A stretch of 64,000 bases of DNA, taken from positions 53,064 through 117,063 of the forward strand of contig NZ_JBQCJW010000010.1 in the NCBI RefSeq assembly GCF_051967575.1. Reading direction: 5' to 3'. This stretch comes from Solibacillus silvestris_B (GTDB lineage: Bacteria > Bacillota > Bacilli > Bacillales_A > Planococcaceae). The notes beneath the pieces were generated by a model. That model searched no databases. It was not told where the DNA came from and saw nothing but the letters and a program-made list of their open reading frames with translations. Position numbers and translations under genes: made by a program. Below are positions 27,143 through 35,915 of this stretch, piece after piece; position 1 is the stretch's first letter, and every line of letters starts with the position of its first letter.

Positions 27143-27463
27143 TTTTATTAGAACAATTGAGCCGGTTATTAGAAGAAGTAAGAGCGGTATTAGAAGAAAT
27201 TGGCCGGATATTAGAGGTTCCTCTTGTTTAGGATCAATGACAGCTAGATTTGCCGGTGAAATGGGCGAGGAAAAAGCGTGCCTTGATTTTATTAGAACAA
27301 ATGAGTGGTTTATTAGAAAATGGCAGCAGGATATTAGAACATGTATAAGCTTTATTAGCCCATCCGGAGTACTTATTAGCACATGGGGCAGTTATATTAG
27401 AAAACCGGCAATATATTAGAACAAATAAATTTATATTAGAACATTTACAGATATATTAGAAAA
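27143..27463. repeat. 21-bp-phased TATTAGAA repeat array, copy 2
   Basis: Thirteen TATTAG(A/C) cores begin at 27148, 27169, 27190, 27211, 27292, 27313, 27334, 27355, 27376, 27397, 27416, 27436 and 27456. Intervals are 21 bp, except one gap of 81 bp (about four periods) and a final run of 19-20 bp. Orientation and consensus are as in the array at 8971-9441, and both end in an AT-rich part with slightly shorter spacing. It lies between the eno terminator and an IS3 remnant. No start signal for a protein is visible in it. Confidence 0.85.
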
Positions 27464-27591
27464 ACCCTTGAGCCAAGGTAAATCAATAACACGGGTATAT
27501 ATAGAAAAATCCGTTCAATTAAAAATGCCACATCCCTATAACTAGAAATGTGGCGCTGAACATCATTCTGAGTACTTTGTCTTCAACCAGC

Positions 27592-27890
27592 TCACTTGTT
27601 TTTTTGAGCAAACTCCATAGCCTTTCTCAAAATCTCATTCTCTTCTTCCAACGCACGCATTTTTTCTCGTACGCTGCCTTTAATTTCTCCACATCGCTCA
27701 CTGGAATCAAGTATGAAGCACCTTCGCTTTGCGACTCGTGATATTGTTTCACCCATTTATGAATGGTAGAAGGGCCGACTTCGTATTGACCTGCTAAATC
27801 CGAAATTTTTGCCTCATCTTCCACGACGGATTTAATGATGAATTCTTTAGTTTATGCATCTAACCGCTTTCGGCTTTGTTTTTCTTTCAT
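27592..27890 (-). pseudogene. IS3-family transposase OrfA remnant
   Basis: Reading from ATG 27890 gives KEKQSRKRLDA, then an in-frame TAA after 12 codons. It resumes with SDLAGQYEVGPSTIHKWVKQY, a typical IS3 OrfA helix-turn-helix. A one-base loss in a run of A near 27665 shifts the frame. After correction the product ends with the usual leucine-rich ALEEENEILRKAMEFAQKNK and TGA at 27592. No orfB follows. The copy is therefore dead and incomplete. Confidence 0.8.
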
Positions 27891-27938
27891 TGGCGTCACT
27901 TCCTTTAATTTCATTGTAAAATTCCCGCAGCTTTCCAT

Positions 27939-28868
27939 CTACTCAAACCTCTCCGGAATCAAATAATACGTCCCTTTATTCACCCCGTGCTTTTCCAATC
28001 CTGCTTTCGCCAGTAGTTTCGAAGCGATATGGATACAGGGAATACTAAAAAACTCTCGGAACTCTTTATTCGTGATCCGGGGGCCGACTAAAATTCGGTA
28101 TTGCAGAAAAGTTTCGTATAATGCTTCTTTACTTTTCATTCCGCAAACCGGACAGATAAAATAACCTTGCCTATAATGCATTTCATTGACATAGTCGCAC
28201 TGTTTACAGAGAACGCCATTGCGAAGCCGGTGCTTTTCGATTGTCCTGCGAGGGGGAAGCTGTTCATATAATTGCTCTAATTGATTTTGCAGAAAAGTAA
28301 TGTTCGTACGAGGATTTGTGTGCTGCTTATATAGTTTTTCGATAAATCTCGGGATGCCGCTCAAATGCATAATCGGGAAACTGGTAAGGGAATGATCGAG
28401 TGTGGCGCGGTAATTTGCCAGAACGACAATGTGGTAAACGGGAATCGAAATTTGCCATGCTTTGAATTGGTGTTCCAAAAAAAGCTGGTGACGATACGCT
28501 TGGTCAAAAGGATTGGGGAAATTTTCACTGACATTGTCCTGTACACGGGAAAATTCATGCAAGGCGGGTTTGTAGAAAAGGGTACCGGACATTTGTTTGA
28601 CTTCCATGACGACGACAAAATTCGGTGTGATGAGCAAGGCGTCCATTTGGTGAGTGAAGCCTTTTGTATTGATACATTCAAAATTATAGAAAATATGGGA
28701 AGCTGTTTTAAAATGATAGTCCGAAAGCAACCTTGTTAACTTTTGTTCTCCCGATAATCCAGCCTCTAGTCGGTAAAATTCCTGCTCGATTGCGGGTGAG
28801 TCAAAATCATCCTTTTTAATGCGGTTCATCAATGTTTTGACAAATAAATAATGCCTTGATTGCTGCAA
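27939..28868 (-). CDS. NERD domain-containing protein
   Basis: 309 residues starting at TTG 28868 with GGAGGTG upstream. Residues 30-150 hold the nuclease-related domain (NERD), with the core HQMDALLITPNFVVVMEVKQMSG. Its D...EVK pattern resembles a PD-(D/E)XK nuclease active site. Near residue 210 a four-cysteine zinc ribbon (CKQCDY...CPVCG) follows, and the C-terminus is a winged-helix-like tail. NERD proteins are presumed DNA-processing enzymes, but the role here is unknown. It stands alone between an IS remnant and the uronate locus. Confidence 0.85.
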   Translation of the reverse strand: MQQSRHYLFVKTLMNRIKKDDFDSPAIEQEFYRLEAGLSGEQKLTRLLSDYHFKTASHIFYNFECINTKGFTHQMDALLITPNFVVVMEVKQMSGTLFYKPALHEFSRVQDNVSENFPNPFDQAYRHQLFLEHQFKAWQISIPVYHIVVLANYRATLDHSLTSFPIMHLSGIPRFIEKLYKQHTNPRTNITFLQNQLEQLYEQLPPRRTIEKHRLRNGVLCKQCDYVNEMHYRQGYFICPVCGMKSKEALYETFLQYRILVGPRITNKEFREFFSIPCIHIASKLLAKAGLEKHGVNKGTYYLIPERFE

Positions 28869-29060
28869 TTTTTCACCTCCTGTCTTTACTATAGCAAGTG
28901 CAAATCTCTAAGAAAACAGAATGCCTGAAAATATCTTTTTCCAATGAAAACGGAAAAAGGTACTACCCTTTTTCAGATCGGGAAAAGAAGCGGCCACCGT
29001 GGTTTCGGTAGTAGGTTTGATTGTTCATTCTTCATGAAGAAGAGTAAGCCGGCTGGACAT

Positions 29061-29100
29061 TAAAAAAGAGAACTCCCGAAATTTTTTGGGAGCTCTCTTT
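29061..29100 (-). terminator. Rho-independent terminator of the IclR-type gene
   Basis: On the minus strand, stem AAAGAGAGCTCCC / GGGAGTTCTCTTT with a T run after it, 37 bp beyond the stop of the regulator gene. Confidence 0.8.
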
Positions 29101-29136
29101 GTATTATTAAAAGCAAAAATTTAATAAAAATTGCAT

Positions 29137-29898
29137 TCAGTTTCTAAAACCTAATTGAAGGGAAATTTCCTTAGCTGTTATACTGAGTTTTTCTGCCAGC
29201 CCAGATTGAATCCAATCCAAAGTGATACGGCTGCAAGGACCGGAAACACTGAAACTGGCAACGATTTCACCTGAAAAATCATAAATCGGCACTGCTATAC
29301 AACGAATCCCCTCTTCGTTTTCTACATCATCCAATGCAAAGCCTTGTCGCCTGATTTGAAATATTTCCTCGATAAATTCATCATATGTAATAATTGTATT
29401 TGGCGTTTTTTTGATAAATTCAATTCGACCCGCAATATCAAAAACATCTTCATCTGTTTTACCCGATAAAATCATTTTACCGACCCCAGTACAGTATAGA
29501 GGGGCACGGCTTCCAATTCTTGATGACATGCGTATCGTCTGATTGCTTTCGATTTTATCGATGTAAACAACTTCCTCATGCTCCACAACACATAAATGTA
29601 TCGTTTCATTGATGTCTTCAACTAACTTTTGCAAATATGGTTTGGCAGTGGCGATTAAACTTGATGTATTTATTAAATTCCTCGATAAATACAAAGCTCT
29701 ATAGCCAATTGTATAGCGCTCTGTATCCATGTCCTGCTTTACATATTTAAGCTCGATTAACGTTGAAAGCAAACGGTGAACTGTACTTTTGGATAAGCCA
29801 GTTTCCTCGGCCAATCGTGTAATCTGCATGCCATGAGGATGGCCGGACAAGTGCTCCAAAAGATTAAAAGCGCGTTCAATTGATTGTACAGTTGCCAA
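29137..29898 (-). CDS. IclR-family transcriptional regulator (KdgR-like)
   Basis: 253 residues. An N-terminal winged helix (SIERAFNLLEHLSGHPHG, then LAEETGLSKSTVHRLLSTL) precedes the IclR effector-binding domain (SRIGSRAPLYCTGVGKMIL, near residue 130). The start is TTG 29898 after an AAGGTGGG site. It is transcribed divergently from kduI and the uronate genes. The intergenic region holds a TGGAACTTAGTTCTA palindrome suited to an IclR dimer. By analogy with KdgR it likely represses the operon until 2-keto-3-deoxygluconate or a related acid is present. Confidence 0.88.
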   Translation of the reverse strand: MATVQSIERAFNLLEHLSGHPHGMQITRLAEETGLSKSTVHRLLSTLIELKYVKQDMDTERYTIGYRALYLSRNLINTSSLIATAKPYLQKLVEDINETIHLCVVEHEEVVYIDKIESNQTIRMSSRIGSRAPLYCTGVGKMILSGKTDEDVFDIAGRIEFIKKTPNTIITYDEFIEEIFQIRRQGFALDDVENEEGIRCIAVPIYDFSGEIVASFSVSGPCSRITLDWIQSGLAEKLSITAKEISLQLGFRN

Positions 29899-30021
29899 TG
29901 TTGACCCACCTTCCTTATAAATTCCATTTACCTAATATCATATTCGAAGTTAAATTCCTTTGTAAACTTTATACTAACTCAATAAATTTGCAATTAATAT
30001 ATTCAGAATAAAATATTTATC

Positions 30022-30049
30022 TTGAAAATTACGAAAATAATAATATAAT
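30022..30049 (+). promoter_or_regulatory. Promoter of the uronate operon
   Basis: TTGAAA (30022-30027) and TATAAT (30044-30049) with 16-bp spacing, upstream of kduI. Confidence 0.65.
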
Positions 30050-30060
30050 TAAAATATATT

Positions 30061-30103
30061 TGGAACTTAGTTCTACATTGTGGAACAAGTGAAAGCGTTT
30101 ACT
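30061..30103 (+). promoter_or_regulatory. Operator palindrome and CcpA cre site upstream of kduI
   Basis: TGGAACTTAGTTCTA (30061-30075) is a near-perfect palindrome just past the expected transcription start, with a further GGAAC half at 30082-30086. It is a plausible site for the IclR-type regulator. TGAAAGCGTTTACT (30090-30103) fits the cre consensus TGWAARCGYTWNCW at every position. It predicts glucose repression by CcpA as a roadblock downstream of the promoter. Confidence 0.75.
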
Positions 30104-30124
30104 ATTATTTGAGGGGGATTTAAA

Positions 30125-30955
30125 GTGAGAATTCTTTATGCACACCATCCAGAAGATTTTAAACAATATACGACAGAGAAGCTGCGTGACCAATTTATGC
30201 TTGAAACGGTTTTTGTTGAAGATGAAGCGAATTTCGTCTACAGCCATGTGGACCGCATCATTTACGGAGGGGTTATGCCAGTCGGAAAAAGCGTAACATT
30301 GGACGCCGGCAAAGAGTTGGCGGCACAGTATTTTCTAGAGCGCCGGGAAATGGGCGTTATTAACATCGGCGGTCCTGGTCGTATTAAATGCGATGGGGAA
30401 ATTTATGAAATCAACAATAAAGAGGCACTTTACATAAGCCGTGGCACACGTGATTTAGCTTTTGAGTCAAGTGATCCCGGGCATCCTGCAAAATTTTATG
30501 TGAATTGCTGTCCAGCGCATAAAGCGTATCCTACAACAAAAATCGGTTTTGAAAAAGCAATAAAGCGTCCGATGGGGACATCCGAGAATATGAACAAACG
30601 TGTTATTAATCAATTTATTCATCCGGACGTACTGGAGACATGTCAATTAAGCATGGGGATGACGGTGCTTGAAGAAGGCAGTGGCTGGAATACGATGCCG
30701 TGCCATACACATGAGCGCCGCATGGAAGTTTATTTCTATTTTGACATGGAAGAGGATACACGGGTATTTCACCTAATGGGCCAGCCGGATGAAACACGCC
30801 ATTTAGTAGTTGCCAATGAACAGGCTGTACTATCGCCAAGCTGGTCGATTCACTCTGGAATTGGCACAAAAAACTATACATTTATTTGGGGAATGTGCGG
30901 GGAGAACTTAGATTTTGATGATATGGATCATGTTGCGATGAAAGATTTGAAATAA
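30125..30955 (+). CDS. kduI: 5-dehydro-4-deoxy-D-glucuronate isomerase
   Basis: 276 residues of the KduI cupin family, opening with MRILYAHHPEDFK. The zinc ligands H194, H196 and E201 lie in PCHTHERRMEVYFYF, and a later WSIHSG supplies the fourth. The start is GTG 30125 behind GAGGGGG. It isomerises 4-deoxy-L-threo-5-hexosulose uronate to 3-deoxy-D-glycero-2,5-hexodiulosonate, the substrate of KduD. It is the first gene of the operon and carries the operator and cre site in its leader. Confidence 0.95.
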   Translation: MRILYAHHPEDFKQYTTEKLRDQFMLETVFVEDEANFVYSHVDRIIYGGVMPVGKSVTLDAGKELAAQYFLERREMGVINIGGPGRIKCDGEIYEINNKEALYISRGTRDLAFESSDPGHPAKFYVNCCPAHKAYPTTKIGFEKAIKRPMGTSENMNKRVINQFIHPDVLETCQLSMGMTVLEEGSGWNTMPCHTHERRMEVYFYFDMEEDTRVFHLMGQPDETRHLVVANEQAVLSPSWSIHSGIGTKNYTFIWGMCGENLDFDDMDHVAMKDLK

Positions 30956-30965
30956 GGAGGCACAC

Positions 30966-31928
30966 ATGGTGAAAGTTATTATTTCCGATTGTGATCACGC
31001 AAGCATTGAAATTGAACGATCAATTTTAGATGAAGCCAAAATAGAATTTGAGCTTCAACAAAATAAAACAGAAGAAGATGTCATCCAAAACTGTAAGCAA
31101 GCCGTTGTCATTATAAATCAATACGCACCTTTTACTGAAAAAGTATTGGCGAGTTTACCGAACTTAAAGCTTATTATCCGTTATGGGGTCGGTGTAAATA
31201 ATATTGATTTAGAAGCGGCAACAAAGCATGGCATCCAAGTTTGCAACGTTCCTGATTATGGGACACATGAAGTAGCTGACCATGCACTGGCATTAATGTT
31301 AGCGCTTACTCGAAAAATACCGTTTATGAATGGCCAAGTGAAAAATGGTCAATGGGATTATCAAACGAGCATCCCGATTTTCAGACATAGCGAGCAAACA
31401 GTAGGCATAGTCGGTTTGGGCAGAATTGGCAGCGCTTTTGCCAAAAAAATTCACGGTCTTGGAATGAAGGTCATTGCATTTGATCCATCCAAACAACAAA
31501 AAGCATTAGCCGGGGATCTGCAGTTTGTTGAATTTACATCTTTCGATCAATTAATACAAACAGCGGATATCATCTCGATTCACTGCCCTTCCGATGGTGC
31601 ATACCATATGTTTAATAAAGAAGTGTTCAAGGCGATGCAGCCACACAGTTATTTAATCAATGTTTCCAGGGGTGGGATTATTGATGAAGCAGCTTTATAT
31701 GAAGCGATCGTAAACAGGGAAATCGCAGGGGCGGGATTGGATGTCAGCGAAACAGAGCCAATCGACCTGAAATCCCCATTGCTTCAATTGGATGAAGTAA
31801 TAGTTACACCTCATATGGCTTGGTACTCTAAACAAGCTGCACAAGAATTAAAAAGGAAAGTTGCTAAGGAAGCGGTCAGATATTTGGAAGGACAAGAAGT
31901 ACATTATCCGGTCAATTCAATAAAATAA
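30966..31928 (+). CDS. D-isomer-specific 2-hydroxyacid dehydrogenase
   Basis: 320 residues. The NAD-binding fold contains VGLGRIGSAFAKKIHGLG near residue 150. The catalytic arginine lies in LINVSRGGIID, a glutamate in ETEPIDL, and the catalytic histidine in TPHMAWYS. It resembles the CtBP/phosphoglycerate dehydrogenase-like group. It begins 10 bp after kduI. Its substrate is unknown; it may reduce or oxidise a 2-keto sugar acid of the uronate pathway. It is co-operonic by spacing. Confidence 0.87.
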   Translation: MVKVIISDCDHASIEIERSILDEAKIEFELQQNKTEEDVIQNCKQAVVIINQYAPFTEKVLASLPNLKLIIRYGVGVNNIDLEAATKHGIQVCNVPDYGTHEVADHALALMLALTRKIPFMNGQVKNGQWDYQTSIPIFRHSEQTVGIVGLGRIGSAFAKKIHGLGMKVIAFDPSKQQKALAGDLQFVEFTSFDQLIQTADIISIHCPSDGAYHMFNKEVFKAMQPHSYLINVSRGGIIDEAALYEAIVNREIAGAGLDVSETEPIDLKSPLLQLDEVIVTPHMAWYSKQAAQELKRKVAKEAVRYLEGQEVHYPVNSIK

Positions 31929-31948
31929 ATTTAAAGGGGATAGGAAAA

Positions 31949-32986
31949 ATGTCAAAATTCACGAAAAAGTTTTGGACGTTAAGTTTATTTGTTTTAATTT
32001 TAGCAGTATTAACGGCTTGCGGGGACAGCGATGATTCAGGCGAGGCCGGGGCATCGGAGAAATCAGGCAAGGGGGAAGTATTGAAATTAGCGTTCAATCA
32101 GCCAGAGAATCATCCGCAGTATAAAGCGATGAAGGAGTTCGGCGAGAAATTCAATGAACGTACAGATGGCGCCTATTCTGTGGAAATTTTCCCGAATGAA
32201 TTGCTAGGGGCTCAGCGCGAAACAATTGAGCTTGTGCAAACAGGAACAATTGCAATGTCTCTAGTGGCAGGAAGCTTATTGGAAAACTTTAACGAAGACT
32301 TCTCGGTGTTCAATTTGCCATACGTTTTTGATTCAGCTGAGCATCAAATGGGAGTGCTGAACGACCAGGAAGTTGTTGGCGATCTATACGGTTCATTAAA
32401 AGATCAAGGGCTATTTGTTGCCGGGGCTTTCCACTCTGGTGTACGCAATGTTTATAACAAGGAAAAGCCAGTTAATACACCGGAAGATTTAAAAGGCATG
32501 AAAATCCGAATTATCGAATCTGACACAAATATTCAAATGATGAGCCAAATGGGCGGGACAGGCACACCAATGGGACAAGGTGAAGTATATACAGCAATTC
32601 AATCAGGTGTCATTGAAGGCGGAGAAAACAACGAATTGATTTACTCGAATTTAAAGCACGCGGAAATCGCGCCATACTATTCTTACACAAAACATTTAAT
32701 GTTCCCGGATTATTTACTAGTAAACTCTAAATTATTTGATGGTATGTCGGAAGAACACCAGGAAATTTTTAAAGAGGAGCTTTTAGTGGCGATTGATCGG
32801 GAAGTTGTAATGTGGGATGAAGATGTGAAAAAGGCGATTGCAGATGCTGAAGCAGCAGGGGCGATTTTTAATGAAGCGGATGTAGAAGCTTTCCGTGAAG
32901 CAACAAAGCCAGTTGTCGAATCAAAATTAGTAAGCGAAAATGCGAAAGCTTTATACGAAAAAGTTCAAGCAGCGAGAACACAATAA
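31949..32986 (+). CDS. dctP: TRAP transporter substrate-binding lipoprotein (DctP)
   Basis: 345 residues with a lipoprotein signal (LAVLTACG, Cys at about residue 25). The DctP fold follows: LGAQRETIELVQTGTIAM near residue 90 and MKIRIIESDTN near residue 180, where the conserved arginine binds the ligand carboxylate. It is a member of the TRAP family specific for organic or sugar acids. With the next two genes it forms a complete sodium-driven TRAP transporter. The context suggests uronates or unsaturated uronates as substrate. Confidence 0.93.
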   Translation: MSKFTKKFWTLSLFVLILAVLTACGDSDDSGEAGASEKSGKGEVLKLAFNQPENHPQYKAMKEFGEKFNERTDGAYSVEIFPNELLGAQRETIELVQTGTIAMSLVAGSLLENFNEDFSVFNLPYVFDSAEHQMGVLNDQEVVGDLYGSLKDQGLFVAGAFHSGVRNVYNKEKPVNTPEDLKGMKIRIIESDTNIQMMSQMGGTGTPMGQGEVYTAIQSGVIEGGENNELIYSNLKHAEIAPYYSYTKHLMFPDYLLVNSKLFDGMSEEHQEIFKEELLVAIDREVVMWDEDVKKAIADAEAAGAIFNEADVEAFREATKPVVESKLVSENAKALYEKVQAARTQ

Positions 32987-33001
32987 TAGGTGGTGGCTTG
33001 A

Positions 33002-33487
33002 TTGGAATTACTAAAAAAAGTATTGGATAAAATACTTTCAACAATATGTATCATTTTATTTGGCGCATTGGTTTTACTTGTAACATGGCAAGTATTCACC
33101 CGATTTGTTTTAAACGATCCAAGTGCTTTTTCCGAGGAATTGGCGAAATATTGTTTTGTTTGGCTTGTCATGTTCGGTGCGGCATTTGTATTCGGAGAAA
33201 ATGGGCATATGCGCATCGAGTTTGTCCAAGATAGCATGCCAAAAAAAATCCGGATGACTGCCCAAGTATTTATTGAAATAAGTATTATTGCTTTCTCGGC
33301 GCTCGTATTAATTTCAGGTGGATTAACAACGACGAAAATTGCATGGACACAAATGTCTGCAGCGTTAAATGTACCAGTTGGCTATTTATATGCAGTTATG
33401 CCTGTAAGCGGATTCTTTATTATCTTTTACTGCTTATACAATATTTACGTCATTGCAAAAACAAAGAAACCATTGGAAATTATATAG
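33002..33487 (+). CDS. dctQ: TRAP transporter small permease (DctQ)
   Basis: 161 residues with four predicted transmembrane segments and the DctQ motif WQVFTRFVLNDPSAFSEELA near residue 25. The start is TTG 33002, 15 bp after dctP, with AGGTGG upstream. DctQ forms the scaffold for the large permease DctM, encoded next. Confidence 0.92.
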   Translation: MELLKKVLDKILSTICIILFGALVLLVTWQVFTRFVLNDPSAFSEELAKYCFVWLVMFGAAFVFGENGHMRIEFVQDSMPKKIRMTAQVFIEISIIAFSALVLISGGLTTTKIAWTQMSAALNVPVGYLYAVMPVSGFFIIFYCLYNIYVIAKTKKPLEII

Positions 33488-33511
33488 GGATACGTTGGGG
33501 GGAGATCAATT

Positions 33512-34819
33512 ATGGGGACAGCAGGGATAGCAGGTTTAATATTATTTCTCGGTGTCGCATTTTTCTTAATCATTGGAGCACCTATCAGCATTAGTGTTGG
33601 TATTGCTTCTGTACTTGCGATGTTTTCGATACTAGGACCTGAGAATGCATTACAAACATCTGCACAACGAATGTTTACGGGGATGAATTCATTCACATTG
33701 TTGGCGATCCCATTCTTCATTTTAGCCGGAGTCATTATGAATAACGGCGGGATTGCGATGCGGCTAGTAAACTGCGCAAAAGTATTGGCTGGACGTATGC
33801 CAGGATCGCTCGCACAAACAAATGTACTGGCAAATATGATGTTTGGCTCGATTTCGGGTTCAGCGGTAGCTGCCGCTGCTGCAGTAGGCTCTACAATGGC
33901 GCCTATGCAGGAAAAAGAAGGGTATGACAAATCATTCAGTGCGGCCGTAAATATTGCATCAGCACCGACTGGTATGCTTATTCCTCCAAGTAATACATTG
34001 ATCGTCTTCTCATTGGTCAGTGGTGGAACTTCTATTGCGGCATTATTTATGGCCGGTTATGTACCGGGTATTTTATGGGGAATCGGCTGTATGCTTGTTG
34101 CTTATTTTATCGCAAAGAGAAAAGGCTATAAGAGCGATGAAAAAGTGCCATTTAAAGTAGCCTTAAAAGTTTTCGTCGATGCGATTCCGAGTTTACTATT
34201 AATCGTGATTGTTATCGGCGGGATTATTAAGGGGGCATTCACGGCAACAGAAGGCTCGGCAATCGCAGTTGTTTATGCACTGCTGCTTTCATTTTTATAC
34301 AGGACAATCAAAGTGAAAGAGCTGCCGAGGATTTTACTGGAATCGACACGCACGACAGCCATCGTAATTTTCCTTATTGGTGTATCAACAATCATGTCAT
34401 GGGTAATGGCCTTTACAGGAATCCCGCAATTGATTGCGGATGTTCTATTAGGATTTACTGATAATATGATTGTCATTTTAATCATTATGAATATCGTGCT
34501 GTTAATCGTTGGGACATTTATGGATCCGACACCGGCGATTTTAATCTTCACGCCAATTTTCCTGCCGATTGTTCTGCAATTCGGCATGGATCCGGTGCAC
34601 TTCGGGATCATGGTGGTGTTCAACTTGAGTATTGGTACGATCACACCGCCGGTAGGTCCAGTATTATTCGTTGGGGCACGTGTCGCGAAACTGAAAATAG
34701 AACAAGTGATTAAACCGTTAATTCCATTTTTCTTAGTTACAGCGGCGGTATTGTTATTAGTAACATATATTCCATCACTTTCATTGTGGTTACCAACTTT
34801 ATTAGGATTTATTAAGTAA
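33512..34819 (+). CDS. dctM: TRAP transporter large permease (DctM)
   Basis: 435 residues with about twelve hydrophobic segments. DctM features include FGSISGSAVAAAAAVGSTM near residue 115, IPPSNTLIVF near residue 155 and MDPTPAILIFTPIFLP near residue 340. It moves the acid delivered by DctP together with sodium. It closes the transporter group. A terminator-like hairpin follows. Confidence 0.93.
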   Translation: MGTAGIAGLILFLGVAFFLIIGAPISISVGIASVLAMFSILGPENALQTSAQRMFTGMNSFTLLAIPFFILAGVIMNNGGIAMRLVNCAKVLAGRMPGSLAQTNVLANMMFGSISGSAVAAAAAVGSTMAPMQEKEGYDKSFSAAVNIASAPTGMLIPPSNTLIVFSLVSGGTSIAALFMAGYVPGILWGIGCMLVAYFIAKRKGYKSDEKVPFKVALKVFVDAIPSLLLIVIVIGGIIKGAFTATEGSAIAVVYALLLSFLYRTIKVKELPRILLESTRTTAIVIFLIGVSTIMSWVMAFTGIPQLIADVLLGFTDNMIVILIIMNIVLLIVGTFMDPTPAILIFTPIFLPIVLQFGMDPVHFGIMVVFNLSIGTITPPVGPVLFVGARVAKLKIEQVIKPLIPFFLVTAAVLLLVTYIPSLSLWLPTLLGFIK

Positions 34820-34825
34820 TGATGG

Positions 34826-34865
34826 AGGGGCTGTCTAATGGGTATTAAAGACAGCCTCTTATTTT
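34826..34865 (+). terminator. Hairpin between dctM and the dehydrogenase gene
   Basis: GGCTGTCT (34829-34836) / AGACAGCC (34849-34856) followed by a T-rich run. It probably attenuates transcription within the long uronate gene group. No obvious new promoter is visible in the 18 bp before the next gene, so readthrough must occur. Confidence 0.65.
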
Positions 34866-34883
34866 AATAATGGAGGATAGTTT

Positions 34884-35915
34884 ATGAAAGCAATTGTCTA
34901 TGAAAATCCGCAAGTCGTGGAATATCGTGAAGTTCCAAAGTCGGAAATACCGGAAAACTATGTATTATTGAAAAATGCGTTTGCTGGAATATGCGGAACG
35001 GATTTGAATATTTTTGCAGGGACACATCCAAGGGCCAAAGCACCGCTAATAATCGGACATGAATTTTCTGCAACAGTGGCAAGTGAACATCCGCATTATC
35101 CGATCGGGACAAAGGTGACGGTAAATCCGCTTCTCAGCTGCGGTGAATGTATTCCTTGCTTATCGGGACAATCCCATGTATGCGATGATTTGAAGCTAGT
35201 TGGCATAGATGTGGATGGCGGAATGGCAGAATATGTTGCTGTCCATGAAGATAAATTAATTGAATTGCCGAAAGCATTATCGCTAAAAACAGGTGCCTTG
35301 GCTGAACCTGTCGCAGTGGCGGTGCATGCCGTAAGAAAGGCAAGGTTTTTGGCCGGGGATCGTGCAGTTGTATATGGTGCAGGGACAATTGGCTTATGTG
35401 TAGCTCTAACATTGCGTGCATATGGGGCTTCTGAAATCGTCGTCATTGAAAATAATGAACTGCGATTAAAAAAAGCGGCAGAGCTAGGGTTTACAACATT
35501 AAACCCTAGTAAAGACGATGTGGAATATGCAATCGGCCAGTTAACAGATCAATCAGGAATCGATTATGTATTTGATTGCGCCGGACATCCTGCAGTATTG
35601 GCACAGTTGACGGAAATTGTGAAAGTACAAGGTACGGTTGTCATTGTGGCAGGCTATAAAAAACCGGCAGAGCTAAATTTGCTGCAAGGAATGTTTAAAG
35701 AATTAACGATGCAATTTGTCCGTGTCTATACGAAGAGGGATATCGAACTTGCGCTGGATTTGCTCGTGAAAAATAAACAATTTGAGGAAATCATTACACA
35801 TACATTACGTGCTGAACAAGCAAAAGAAGGATTCAGCTTATTAACTACGCCAACAGATGCGATAAAAGTGCTGTATGCATTTGGGGAGGACAGCAATGAA
35901 AACGAACTTGTTTAA
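34884..35915 (+). CDS. Zinc-dependent medium-chain alcohol/polyol dehydrogenase
   Basis: 343 residues of the MDR family. The catalytic zinc Cys is in GICGTDLN near residue 36 and the His in GHEFS. Structural zinc cysteines are in CGECIPCLSGQSHVC (near residue 90), and the NAD site is GAGTIGLCVAL near residue 170. It is related to threonine and sorbitol dehydrogenases and to L-galactonate/L-gulonate dehydrogenases. In this context a sugar-acid oxidation feeding KDG formation is plausible. Its 3' end overlaps the next gene by 20 bp. Confidence 0.87.
   Translation: MKAIVYENPQVVEYREVPKSEIPENYVLLKNAFAGICGTDLNIFAGTHPRAKAPLIIGHEFSATVASEHPHYPIGTKVTVNPLLSCGECIPCLSGQSHVCDDLKLVGIDVDGGMAEYVAVHEDKLIELPKALSLKTGALAEPVAVAVHAVRKARFLAGDRAVVYGAGTIGLCVALTLRAYGASEIVVIENNELRLKKAAELGFTTLNPSKDDVEYAIGQLTDQSGIDYVFDCAGHPAVLAQLTEIVKVQGTVVIVAGYKKPAELNLLQGMFKELTMQFVRVYTKRDIELALDLLVKNKQFEEIITHTLRAEQAKEGFSLLTTPTDAIKVLYAFGEDSNENELV

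Noticed and set aside
27099..27419. Open frame through the second 21-bp array
   Set aside because: No start signal and no resemblance to a protein except the heptads produced by the repeat period.
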